Shown here in pieces: positions 1 through 7,844 of a stretch of 64,000 nt of DNA; the stretch's first letter is position 1, and each line of letters starts with the position of its first letter. The stretch comes from Roseibium limicola (GTDB lineage: Bacteria; Pseudomonadota; Alphaproteobacteria; Rhizobiales; Stappiaceae): the NCBI RefSeq assembly GCF_017313085.1, contig NZ_JAFLNF010000001.1:434001-498000 (forward strand), given 5' to 3'. A program made the position numbers and the translations under genes. The notes beneath the pieces were generated by a model. It was given only the letters and a program-made list of their open reading frames with translations. It searched no databases and was not told where the DNA came from.

Positions 1-1718
1 TCGGATGATGGTGTCTCTGCAAGGGAGCCTCCCAGCTCCAGGACCTTGAAGGAACCAAGCGCTTCAGGCGGTCGGTGAGCGGCACAAATGATCATCGCGT
101 CCGGCAACTCACAGCGCAGAAGCGTTAGAAGCTCTGCTTCACTGCGCGCATCCAGAGCGCTGGTGGCCTCGTCAAGGATCAAGATATCCGGACGGTTGAG
201 GAGCACCCGAGCCAGAGCCAACCGCTGGCGTTCGCCTACGGAAAGCCCGGCGTAGCCTTCCTCGTCGGACTGGTTCAGCGCCGCCACCCGGTGAGACAAC
301 CCAACCTTTTGAAGGGCATTTTCGATGTCAGCCTTACCGACCGCGCCCGGGTCCTGCGGATAGGTTGCTGCATGGGCGAGCCCTTCCGGGAAGACGCGCG
401 GCACCTGAGGCAGGGCCAAAAGCTTGACCTCAGGCAGAGAGACCGTACCCGCTCCATAGGGCCAAAGCCCGGAAATGGCAGACAACAGCGTGCTCTTGCC
501 AACGCCCGAAGCGCCCTTCACCCAAACAGTCTCCCCAGGGTTCAGCTTCAAATCGGGGACCGGTGCCAAAGCCTTTCCCTGTGGCGTCGTCAGAGCCAGG
601 CCGTAAAGCTGCAATGGGCCATTTGGCAAGCGCGGTCGCTCAATATCGCATACCGCATCAGGCGATGACCACGGTGCCTGCGTCGCCTTGATCAGCAGAT
701 CAAGGCGTTCGGCCACGGCCGCAAACTCTGCCAGGTCGCGATAGGAAAAGATGAACCAGCTCAAACTGGTCGTCACCTGTGAAAAGGCGGAGGCAAGCTG
801 CATCAACCCGCCTAAAGTCACACTGCCTGCGAAATAGGCTGGCAACGCGAGAAACGTCGGAATTCGCAGCACGGTCTGAAAATAGGGACGTACGAACAGC
901 CCCAGAAGCAGCTCCGCATTGATAAGCTGAAACCAGTTTTTGCGGATGGCATCGAAACGCCTATTTAGCCTGCGTCGCTCGGCCTCTTCACCTGACGCTT
1001 GAGCGATCTCGTCGGCCCCATCCCGCAATTGAATCAGCGCATGCCGAAAATTCGCTTCTTGCCGCTCTTGCGAAAAAACCAGTCCCTTGATCGGTCGCCC
1101 AAGCAGGTGGGTAATGAGGCTGGAGAGTGCGACATACAGAAAAGCCGCCCAGACCATGTAGTGCGAGATGAGGATGTCCACGCCGAACAGTGACAGTGCC
1201 AATGGAAACGACGACAACGACCAGAGGACAGCCAAATAGGACGTCAGCCCAACAATCCGGGAAATCAGGTCCAGCGTTTCTTTCAGCAATCGATCTACTA
1301 ACTGGCGGCAGTCCTCGGCGATTCTCTGATCAGGATTATCCACCGGGAGCGCAGAATAGCCTGGGCGCAGATGCCAATAGGCCTTGTTCGACAGCCACAT
1401 GTCCTGCACGCGCTCTGTCAGCCTTTGGCGGAGAAACAGCATCAGCCGCTTTTTCAACCAATTTCCCGCCAGATAGAAAGTGGCGCTGGCCCCGACCAAC
1501 AGGCCAAAATGCCCTATTTCGGTCAGAGCAGCCCCTGCATCCCGATTTTCAAGAGCGTCATAAAACGCCTTGCTCCAGGCAATTTGCTGCACTGAGATCC
1601 ACACCCCGGCAAACTGGAACCCGAGTGCTGCGGAATAAAGCAGATAGGCGAACCAGGACCCGGGCCCTGACACGGCGTACCGTGTCAGGATGAAGATACG
1701 TCTGAGGACCACACCCAT
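1..1718 (-). CDS. YddA/SbmA-type ABC transporter, fused permease-ATPase (3' end cut by window edge)
   Basis: This is a membrane ABC protein with an N-terminal permease and a C-terminal ATPase, the COG4178 architecture (E. coli YddA, BacA/SbmA-related). I read it by translating the minus strand from ATG 1718; at least 572 codons are open and no stop is reached before the left edge. The permease half has several hydrophobic helices. The ATPase shows Walker A GASGVGKSTL, signature LSVGERQRLALAR and Walker B ILILDEATSALD. The start lies 4 nt after the TonB receptor stop, so the two are almost certainly one operon. In E. coli (yddA-yddB) and the Pectobacterium Fus system, this ABC type is paired with a TonB receptor for iron-protein uptake. 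Export of a peptide or transport of another nutrient is also possible. The substrate is not shown by the sequence. Confidence 0.88.
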   Translation of the reverse strand, partial: MGVVLRRIFILTRYAVSGPGSWFAYLLYSAALGFQFAGVWISVQQIAWSKAFYDALENRDAGAALTEIGHFGLLVGASATFYLAGNWLKKRLMLFLRQRLTERVQDMWLSNKAYWHLRPGYSALPVDNPDQRIAEDCRQLVDRLLKETLDLISRIVGLTSYLAVLWSLSSFPLALSLFGVDILISHYMVWAAFLYVALSSLITHLLGRPIKGLVFSQERQEANFRHALIQLRDGADEIAQASGEEAERRRLNRRFDAIRKNWFQLINAELLLGLFVRPYFQTVLRIPTFLALPAYFAGSVTLGGLMQLASAFSQVTTSLSWFIFSYRDLAEFAAVAERLDLLIKATQAPWSSPDAVCDIERPRLPNGPLQLYGLALTTPQGKALAPVPDLKLNPGETVWVKGASGVGKSTLLSAISGLWPYGAGTVSLPEVKLLALPQVPRVFPEGLAHAATYPQDPGAVGKADIENALQKVGLSHRVAALNQSDEEGYAGLSVGERQRLALARVLLNRPDILILDEATSALDARSEAELLTLLRCELPDAMIICAAHRPPEALGSFKVLELGGSLAETPSS

Positions 1719-1722
1719 CGCC

Positions 1723-4041
1723 TTAGAACGTTAGGTTCAGGCTGGCAGAAAAGGTGCGCCCCGCACCTGTCTGCAGTTCCAGCGGGCTTTGTGCTGCAAC
1801 CGCGGTCGAGGGGGACATGGTCCGCCCCGCAGCGCCAAAGTCGAAGTAGCGCGTGTCAAAGACATTCTTCACGCCAAAGTTCAGACGCGCCTTTTCAGTG
1901 AACTGCCATTGTCCGAAGACATCCAGAAGTGCATAGCCTCCGGGTTTGAACCCATCATCCGAGGAGACTTCCGACACGGGCGCCGCCAGGGTTGTGACAG
2001 CCTCCAGGCTCAGATTGTACTCCGGGATCAGATAGCTCACCCCGAGGATGGCCGTCAGCGGAGGCAATGTGTGTGCCTTGGTATCCGCATCAGCAGAGGC
2101 TTTTTGAACGCCTCGCTGCCAGGCAAGGCTCCCGGTCAGATGCAGGTTGTCATTGACTGCATAGGCGCCTTCCAACTCGACACCCCATACCTCGACGGAG
2201 GACAGGTTGCGATAGGTGTAATCGCTGGTGCCCGGTGGGTTGTAAAAGCTCTGAATGAAGTTGGTGTAATCCGCATAGAACCCGGTCAGAGAGACATAAC
2301 CAGCGGCCGTCTGCGCACGAATACCCGCTTCATAATTGGCAACTTCTTCCGGATCGAGATCCGGGGCTGGTGTCAAGTTGAAGAAGCTTCCCGGCAGAGA
2401 CGTGTAAAGTTGCTGGGCAGTCGGCATCTTGAAGCCTTCGCCATACTTGCCCCAGACCGACCAGGTATCGTTGAACCGGTACAGTGCTCCCAGACTTTTC
2501 AACAGTGCTGTGTCCTCCCGCACACGAGGTTCGGATCCAGTAACAACTTTGTAGTCCGCATCCGGATGTGGCTCGAGACGATAGGTCGCGAAACGCACAC
2601 CGGGTGTGATTTCCAGGGAATTGTTGAACAACCCGACGGTGTCTTGCAGATACACGTCGGCGCGTCGATTGTCAGAGTTGGCAAAATTGAAACCACCAGC
2701 GCGGGTCTCTGTCGAGGCGCCGGTTGTCAAATTCGTCGTCTGGTCAATGCGGGTGTAGTCAAGAACCGAATAGTCTCCATCAAAGCCGAAGATTACGTCA
2801 TGGCCAGCGGGTCCGGTTTCAAAGAACTTGCTCGCCTGAATGTCCAGCTCGAAGAAGTCCTCCGTATAGGTCAACGTATCATCAGTTATGTAGCTGTCCC
2901 CGGTCGAGGTCACCCCATATTCGCGGCCCGAACGATCGTATGTGTTCGGAGCATAGGCAAAGACGGTCTTCAGCTGATCCAGCAGACCAGTCTCCGGCGT
3001 CCAGGTGTGCTCGAGCGCAAACCGGCTGCGGTCGAGATCCAGATTGCGATCATAATCATTGACGTAGTCACCGTTGGACTGAGTGCCTCTGTTGCCGGTG
3101 TAGTCCACCTCTGTCGAGCGCTTCATCATGTCGGCTGAAAGCTCAAGCCGATGCGCGGTGGTCGGCGTCCAGACGACCTTGGCCAAACCACGATAGGTCT
3201 GCGTATCGGTGTCATCGAACTGGCCACACCCCAGCTGGCCCGCAGAAAAGTCACGTGGACAGCCATAACTGCCGCCGTCGTCGCGCGCGTTGCTCAATTC
3301 CGGCTCACTCGCAGCATGCCGCGAAAAGGCGAACATTGCCGAAATCGTGTCGGTGAGCTGATAGGCGACGGCACCAGAGCCTGTGCCTGATTGTGTGAAG
3401 CTGTCATAGGACAACCCGGCCTGTCCGCCCATCCTGCGGCCTTTGAGAAGATCTTCCGGATCAAGCGTTTCTAGCGCCACAACACCGCCAAGGGCATCCG
3501 CACCCCAAAGAACGGACGCAGGGCCTCGCACCACTTCAACCTGCTTGACGAAATTGAAGTCCAGATAGTCCCGTGTCCCGTCGGTGATACGCTCCGGCAC
3601 CCGCGACCCATCAGACAGCATCAGCACCCGGTTTCCACTCACGCCACGGATGGTAAAGCCACCAAAGGTGTTGAAAGGGTCGGTCGAGTTGCTCTGTCTG
3701 GCGACATCAACGCCGGGAATGTAGCGAATGACCTGCTGCATGTCGGAGATGCCATATTTCTCCAGGTCTTCTTCATCAACGACGCTGACATTGGCCGGGA
3801 TTTCAAGCAGAGATGCCGGCGCTCGCCCAGCAACGATGGTAACCCCGTCCAGCAGAACAACCGGCTGCGGCTCCGCCGCCGTGATCGAGCCATCGGAGCT
3901 GGTTTGCTGAAGGTCGGCGTCGGTTTCAGTGTCTGTGTTTACGGCCGCCTGCTGCGCCTGCGCATAAGGCGCGGCGCACAGGAAGGCACAGCCAGCGATA
4001 GCCGCTAGCTTGGGGGCCCCAAGCCCCTTGTATAACTGCAT
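1723..4041 (-). CDS. TonB-dependent outer-membrane receptor (heme/iron-protein type)
   Basis: This 772-residue protein is a TonB-dependent receptor that takes a ligand across the outer membrane. It has a signal peptide ending near AQAQQ (residues ~1-30), a plug domain at ~75-190 (motifs TIRGVSGNRVLML and VEVVRGPASVLWGADALGG) and a 22-strand-type barrel ending in the outer-membrane signal LNLTF. Length and C-terminal pattern fit the hemoglobin/transferrin receptor group. The FRAP-like box (FKMPT) and the following PAPDLDPE box are present, but the stretch between them has no histidine, where heme receptors usually carry one, so heme may not be the ligand. ATG 4041 is preceded by CGGAG. It leads the operon with the ABC protein downstream, behind a promoter that carries a possible iron box. 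Family assignment is secure; ligand is not. Confidence 0.93.
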   Translation of the reverse strand: MQLYKGLGAPKLAAIAGCAFLCAAPYAQAQQAAVNTDTETDADLQQTSSDGSITAAEPQPVVLLDGVTIVAGRAPASLLEIPANVSVVDEEDLEKYGISDMQQVIRYIPGVDVARQSNSTDPFNTFGGFTIRGVSGNRVLMLSDGSRVPERITDGTRDYLDFNFVKQVEVVRGPASVLWGADALGGVVALETLDPEDLLKGRRMGGQAGLSYDSFTQSGTGSGAVAYQLTDTISAMFAFSRHAASEPELSNARDDGGSYGCPRDFSAGQLGCGQFDDTDTQTYRGLAKVVWTPTTAHRLELSADMMKRSTEVDYTGNRGTQSNGDYVNDYDRNLDLDRSRFALEHTWTPETGLLDQLKTVFAYAPNTYDRSGREYGVTSTGDSYITDDTLTYTEDFFELDIQASKFFETGPAGHDVIFGFDGDYSVLDYTRIDQTTNLTTGASTETRAGGFNFANSDNRRADVYLQDTVGLFNNSLEITPGVRFATYRLEPHPDADYKVVTGSEPRVREDTALLKSLGALYRFNDTWSVWGKYGEGFKMPTAQQLYTSLPGSFFNLTPAPDLDPEEVANYEAGIRAQTAAGYVSLTGFYADYTNFIQSFYNPPGTSDYTYRNLSSVEVWGVELEGAYAVNDNLHLTGSLAWQRGVQKASADADTKAHTLPPLTAILGVSYLIPEYNLSLEAVTTLAAPVSEVSSDDGFKPGGYALLDVFGQWQFTEKARLNFGVKNVFDTRYFDFGAAGRTMSPSTAVAAQSPLELQTGAGRTFSASLNLTF

Positions 4042-4057
4042 GGATGTGCTCCGTCGG

Positions 4058-4080
4058 CGCCCTGAAAGAAATTCAGGGCG
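4058..4080 (-). promoter_or_regulatory. Perfect 9-bp hairpin in the TonB receptor 5' leader
   Basis: Arms CGCCCTGAA and TTCAGGGCG pair perfectly around a 5-nt loop. The hairpin lies between the predicted transcription start and the ribosome binding site, ending 16 nt before the receptor ATG. No T-run follows on the minus strand, so it is not a simple terminator. A role in translation control or mRNA stability is inference. Confidence 0.55.
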
Positions 4081-4150
4081 GGATCAAAAAATGGATCGCT
4101 TGCGGATAGCTGGCTGTGAAGTGTCAGCGACTATTTGCGCTGCTAGGGAA

Positions 4151-4180
4151 ATAATACGAAATTATGAATTTTGAAGTCAA
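4151..4180 (-). promoter_or_regulatory. Predicted sigma70-type promoter of the TonB receptor operon
   Basis: On the minus strand, TTGACT (4180-4175) and TATTAT (4156-4151) are separated by 18 bp, close to the sigma70 consensus. Transcription would start near 4144 and leave a leader of about 100 nt before ATG 4041. Confidence 0.6.
4165..4179. promoter_or_regulatory. RirA-type iron-responsive operator candidate (TGA-N9-TCA)
   Basis: The palindromic pattern TGA-N9-TCA is exact here and overlaps the -35 box and spacer of the predicted receptor promoter. This is the reported core of the iron-responsive operator bound by RirA in Rhizobiales. Binding would block the promoter under iron sufficiency, which fits a TonB receptor gene. 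The motif is short, so position is the main support. Confidence 0.45.
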
Positions 4181-4274
4181 GTATTATTAATCAAATTATT
4201 CAAAGGAATTCGGTGCGTTAGCATCAGCGCGCTTTACAATAAGCACCTGCGGGAGCAAAGCCCGGATCAGACAA

Positions 4275-5672
4275 TCAACGGATAAGCTTATGTAGATCAA
4301 GCGAGCTCAACCCGAACTCGTCGGGGCCGGTTTCGCTCAGCTGAGGGGAGCCAAGCTGCACTTGAACCACGTCACCCGGGCGTACCTGCGAGCGAACAAC
4401 AGCCTGCAAGGTTTCATCGCCGCGTTGTCCGGAGCGGATAATCGTGATCTCGTTCTCGCGGCCCAATCGGCCATTCGCCGCCAGCGCGGCCGGGCTCCAG
4501 GCTTTCAGCTTGCGGGAGGAAACGTCAACACGCCGACGCAACTCTTCAATCTGGGTCGACAGGTCGGCGCGCTTGGCCTCCAGAGTGACATCACGCTCGG
4601 CCTGCATCGCGTAAAGCTCATGTTCCGCATCCGCCAGCACCGACTGCGCCTGAAGAAATCGAACTTTGGATTCCACTTCTTGCTGCGCAACCTGCAGCGA
4701 GGCAAAGCGATCCAACTCGCGTTTCTTGCTCGCCGCCTCGGATTTCTGAAAAAACTTGGGCAGATAGACATCGTCCCAGGCCTGCAGCTTGCCATCGACC
4801 TGCTCGCGGTTTGCGCCAGCTGCAGAAACAGCCTGTTGCGCGGCCTGCACACCACCACGGCGCAAAGCCACCTTTTCCCGGGCTGCCTCGACACGCATGG
4901 TCCAGACAGCCAGGTTGCGGTGGAAGACAGCCTCTTCGTCGCGCAGGAAGTCACGCTGACGTTGCGCGTCGACCAGCCCGTCGAAGGCCTCTGGGTCTGT
5001 TACAGCCCAATGCCCCTTCAGCTCCGCCTCGACGCGGATCTTCTCAGCCACGGCCTTGGCAAGCCGCAACTGCGACAGTGAATGATCTTCACGTGCTTCC
5101 AGGATAGTAGGAACAAGACCGATATCTGACGCCGAGGACTTCAATCCTGAAGCCAGGGCGATCAACTTGGCGACGCTCATGCCCGGAATATATTCGTAAG
5201 CACCCGGAATTTTCACGTTGCCGGTCACGTAGACCGGTGGCCGCTTGGTAAAATGCGCACGCACAATCATTTGCCGCGAGCTCAGACTTTCAGTCGCCGA
5301 TGCAAGCTGGTCAGACAAGGTTACCAGCGACGTTCCCTTAACCTCAAACTCTCCGAGCAGCGGAATGGAAATATTGCCTCCGGCAGAGACCTGGTAATCC
5401 CCCGAAAGGTCATCGCGGCGATAGGTGGCGCCGACGCGGCCATCCTGCCCTTCGGAAGCCTCAAAGAAGGAAATATTGATGGAATCACCGACCATCACGC
5501 CCGCATCCGACATGACATCGCTCGCCACCTCATCGGCCAGAGACGGGGATATCCCGCCGCTTGGCAGGCTGCCGCCGGACATATGCTCTGTCGTCGATCC
5601 GGACGGTTGCACGCCAAAGTTGGCCAGGGAAAAGAAGGCTCCGACGATGACAATCTGCAATACGCGAAACAT
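4275..5672 (-). CDS. ExoF/Wza-like polysaccharide export protein with SLBB domain and coiled coil
   Basis: This 465-residue protein probably forms the periplasmic/outer-membrane export path for a polysaccharide. It has a hydrophobic N-terminal signal (FRVLQIVIVGAFFSLANF) without a lipobox cysteine. A Poly_export domain follows (GDSINISFFE... YQVSAGGNISIPLLGEFEV, ~60-130), then an SLBB-type segment (PPVYVTGNVKIPGAYEY, ~145-180). A long charged helical/coiled-coil region at ~190-390 resembles S. meliloti ExoF. I chose ATG 5672 because AGGGAGA lies 8 nt upstream; an in-frame start at 5720 has no comparable site. It is divergent from pelD and may supply the exporter that this locus otherwise lacks (no PelC and no barrel-bearing PelB). 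That role is inference. Confidence 0.85.
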   Translation of the reverse strand: MFRVLQIVIVGAFFSLANFGVQPSGSTTEHMSGGSLPSGGISPSLADEVASDVMSDAGVMVGDSINISFFEASEGQDGRVGATYRRDDLSGDYQVSAGGNISIPLLGEFEVKGTSLVTLSDQLASATESLSSRQMIVRAHFTKRPPVYVTGNVKIPGAYEYIPGMSVAKLIALASGLKSSASDIGLVPTILEAREDHSLSQLRLAKAVAEKIRVEAELKGHWAVTDPEAFDGLVDAQRQRDFLRDEEAVFHRNLAVWTMRVEAAREKVALRRGGVQAAQQAVSAAGANREQVDGKLQAWDDVYLPKFFQKSEAASKKRELDRFASLQVAQQEVESKVRFLQAQSVLADAEHELYAMQAERDVTLEAKRADLSTQIEELRRRVDVSSRKLKAWSPAALAANGRLGRENEITIIRSGQRGDETLQAVVRSQVRPGDVVQVQLGSPQLSETGPDEFGLSSLDLHKLIR

Positions 5673-5949
5673 TGCACGGTCTCCCTGATCTCCAGCAGTG
5701 CCGGAGCGAGCCCCACGCAAGGGAATTCAATTTTCCAAATGCGAGGCTATCGATGAATCGAATGTCTTTAATTCCGTGCTGCGCATTTGAATGGCGCGGA
5801 CTTGCACGTAATTTTAATTAATTTTTTCTTAACTCCTAACGACCAACACCGCAATTCTAACTAGTTATTAAGGTTAACAGGAGATTACTCCTTGTCAAAA
5901 TGCGATAATGGAAAATATTCTGCCTAAATTATCAGGCTGAGTATTTATC
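5673..5949. promoter_or_regulatory. AT-rich divergent control region between the export gene and pelD
   Basis: This 277-bp region separates the divergent export protein gene and pelD and must hold both promoters. It is much more AT-rich than the flanking genes. It contains an exact TTAA-N7-TTAA motif (5818-5832) and a TTAAGGTTAAC cluster at 5868-5878. I could not assign -35/-10 boxes with confidence. The pelD ATG at 5950 has only a weak upstream ribosome binding site. Confidence 0.6.
5818..5832. promoter_or_regulatory. CtrA-type binding motif TTAA-N7-TTAA (pel promoter region)
   Basis: The sequence is an exact TTAA, seven bases, TTAA. This is the consensus bound by the cell-cycle response regulator CtrA in alphaproteobacteria. 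It lies 118 bp before pelD and 146 bp before the export protein gene. The region is AT-rich, which raises the chance of a random match. Confidence 0.4.
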
Positions 5950-6903
5950 ATGAGAACCCATACCAGAAAGCCATTTGCGTCAATTATAGAATACTCGTTA
6001 ATTTTTTTCGCTTTTTCTATATTTGATATAGTATTTCCATCAGCAAACCTATTTTCACTGCAGCCGCATCCATTCTGGATCCCGGTTTTACTCGCGACAA
6101 TTCAGTTCGGCCGCCTGCCCGGTGTCACCACCGCGGTCATCGCTATCGGTCTCTACGCGGCCCTTTTCTCACCCGACCGACGCCTGGACGAGAGCCTCTT
6201 TCAGTACACTTCCATGCTCTGGGCAACGCCCGCCATGTGGCTTGTAAGCGCCATTTTTCTCGGCGGGCTGCGGGACCGGCAGGTTTCTGACCTGGTCTCT
6301 CTGGAAGAAAAGCTATCGCGTTTCGAAGAAGAAAGAGCCGCCGTTGGCGACTACCTGCTGGATCTGGAGACCACGATCGACGAGCTTCAACGCGAGACCG
6401 TGCTGAGTGAAGAAGTCGCCGAGCCTGATGTCCTCAAGATGTTGCTTGAGTTGAAGCGCATCGACTATCAATCGCCGTCCGGTGTAGAATTGCACACGGC
6501 AATCACCCGCATCCTGGGGGATTGCACAATCCGCCTGTACTTGCTGAACCCCGACTGGGCGAAGGTCCTGACCACTTATCGTCGTCTGGACGGCACGAAT
6601 TCCGGGACCGATGACATTCTTGTCGATTGGGACGATGTGGATCAGTTGCCGATCGGGCTGCGCCGGAGTGATGCGTCCGATACACCGCCGGCCGGAAGCT
6701 TGAAACTCATCCGCAGTGCCGTAAACGGCAAGCTGTCGGGTATCCTGGAAATTCAAGATCTCACACCGGTGAACCCGCCAGCAGAAAGCACGGTTTTGCT
6801 CGACGCCATTGCCAGCGCGATTGCATCATCCATCGACCGGCAGTCCAGACCGGCCTCAGCCAAAAGCAAGAGCAACTCGCCCCGTCTCCAAGTGGTGACA
6901 TGA
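5950..6903 (+). CDS. pelD: PelD-like inner-membrane regulator, short form (GAF, no GGDEF)
   Basis: PelD is the inner-membrane regulatory subunit of the Pel synthase; in Pseudomonas it binds cyclic-di-GMP and activates PelF. This 317-residue protein has three to four hydrophobic helices (~10-34, 43-72, 84-104), a coiled coil (~112-150) and a GAF-like domain (~155-298). It then ends in a short polar tail. The Pseudomonas protein is about 455 residues and carries a C-terminal degenerate GGDEF domain with the cyclic-di-GMP I-site. That whole domain is missing here, with no remnant before the stop. The assignment rests on the membrane-GAF layout and on its place ahead of pelE-pelF-pelG. The first ~100 coding bases are AT-rich. 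It overlaps pelE by 4 bp (ATGA). Confidence 0.82.
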   Translation: MRTHTRKPFASIIEYSLIFFAFSIFDIVFPSANLFSLQPHPFWIPVLLATIQFGRLPGVTTAVIAIGLYAALFSPDRRLDESLFQYTSMLWATPAMWLVSAIFLGGLRDRQVSDLVSLEEKLSRFEEERAAVGDYLLDLETTIDELQRETVLSEEVAEPDVLKMLLELKRIDYQSPSGVELHTAITRILGDCTIRLYLLNPDWAKVLTTYRRLDGTNSGTDDILVDWDDVDQLPIGLRRSDASDTPPAGSLKLIRSAVNGKLSGILEIQDLTPVNPPAESTVLLDAIASAIASSIDRQSRPASAKSKSNSPRLQVVT

Positions 6904-7844
6904 TGCTCGCCGCCAAGCGTCCCAAGCTCCGCAATCTTGGTCAGCCTGATCAGAAGATCGCTCCCGCATTCAGTCTTTCGGTTGGGTTGATTGCGCTTGT
7001 GGGCAGCGGCTTGTGGGGCCTTGGGCATCACCAGACCCTGAGCCTCACTCAGCTTCTGCTTGGGCATGCCATCTTCAACGCCTGTGCAATCTTATGGTGC
7101 TGGACCCTGCGGCCTGGCGGACGCTTCGACTCGCTGGCCATCCTGCTTTTTGCATGCCTGGGGCCCATTGGTGGCCTCGGAATTCTGATCATCGCAATCA
7201 CCTGCGCCTGTTCGCCGATGGCACCGCCAAACCGGGAAAAATGGTATGCAGAGCTGAACCAGAGCCAAACCGACGATCTTTACGCCGACATACACCGCAA
7301 GGTCGTGAACAACCGCATGTACCCGCGTGATCTGGCACATAATCTCTCCAACTTTCGCGACGTGATGAAGCGGGGAGACATCGGCGACAAGCAACGCCTT
7401 CTGGGGGTCGTCGCCCTGAAGTACGACCGAAGGTTTCTCCCCGTGATCCTGTCTGCACTCAACGATCCCGCGCCTTCCGTGCGAGTTCAGGCGGCTGCGG
7501 CCTATACCAAGCTGCAGAACCAGTTTCGGGCACAGCGCATGACGCTGGAGGCGGAACCCTTTCCTGAAACACATGCTCAGGCCAAGCGTCAGATCAGGCA
7601 ATGTTGTGAGGTTCTGGAATCCGGCTTTCAGGATCACTCAGTCTGTGAAGCTCTGATCGAGAAGCTGGAGATCCTGTGGGCTCACTTCGGCGCCTCCATT
7701 CAGGATCCGCTCATTCGTGCCGCCTGCAAGCGCCTGCAGACGCAAATCCCGAAGCTCAGTTCTCCGCGGGAGGAAAGCAGCGGATCGCAGGACCTTACAA
7801 CGATGTTCCTTGCGGATAGAAAGCTGGGGGTCTCCCATGAGTAA
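6900..7844 (+). CDS. pelE: PelE-like inner-membrane protein of the Pel synthase
   Basis: This 314-residue protein has three hydrophobic stretches (~23-41, 46-68, 78-105) followed by a soluble helical part. That part includes a HEAT/TPR-like helix pair (ALNDPAPSVRVQAAAAYTKL, ~180-200). PelE of Pseudomonas is about 330 residues, with N-terminal membrane helices and helical repeats, and is a partner of PelD, PelF and PelG in the synthase. Sequence similarity between PelE proteins is low, so the call rests on topology, length and position. It overlaps pelD by 4 bp and pelF by 8 bp, which suggests translational coupling. Confidence 0.8.
   Translation: MMLAAKRPKLRNLGQPDQKIAPAFSLSVGLIALVGSGLWGLGHHQTLSLTQLLLGHAIFNACAILWCWTLRPGGRFDSLAILLFACLGPIGGLGILIIAITCACSPMAPPNREKWYAELNQSQTDDLYADIHRKVVNNRMYPRDLAHNLSNFRDVMKRGDIGDKQRLLGVVALKYDRRFLPVILSALNDPAPSVRVQAAAAYTKLQNQFRAQRMTLEAEPFPETHAQAKRQIRQCCEVLESGFQDHSVCEALIEKLEILWAHFGASIQDPLIRAACKRLQTQIPKLSSPREESSGSQDLTTMFLADRKLGVSHE

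Noticed and set aside
1789..3138. Long plus-strand open frame (449 codons) opposite the TonB receptor
   Set aside because: The minus-strand receptor is clearly real over its full length; this frame has no ribosome binding site and reads as the GC-rich antisense shadow.
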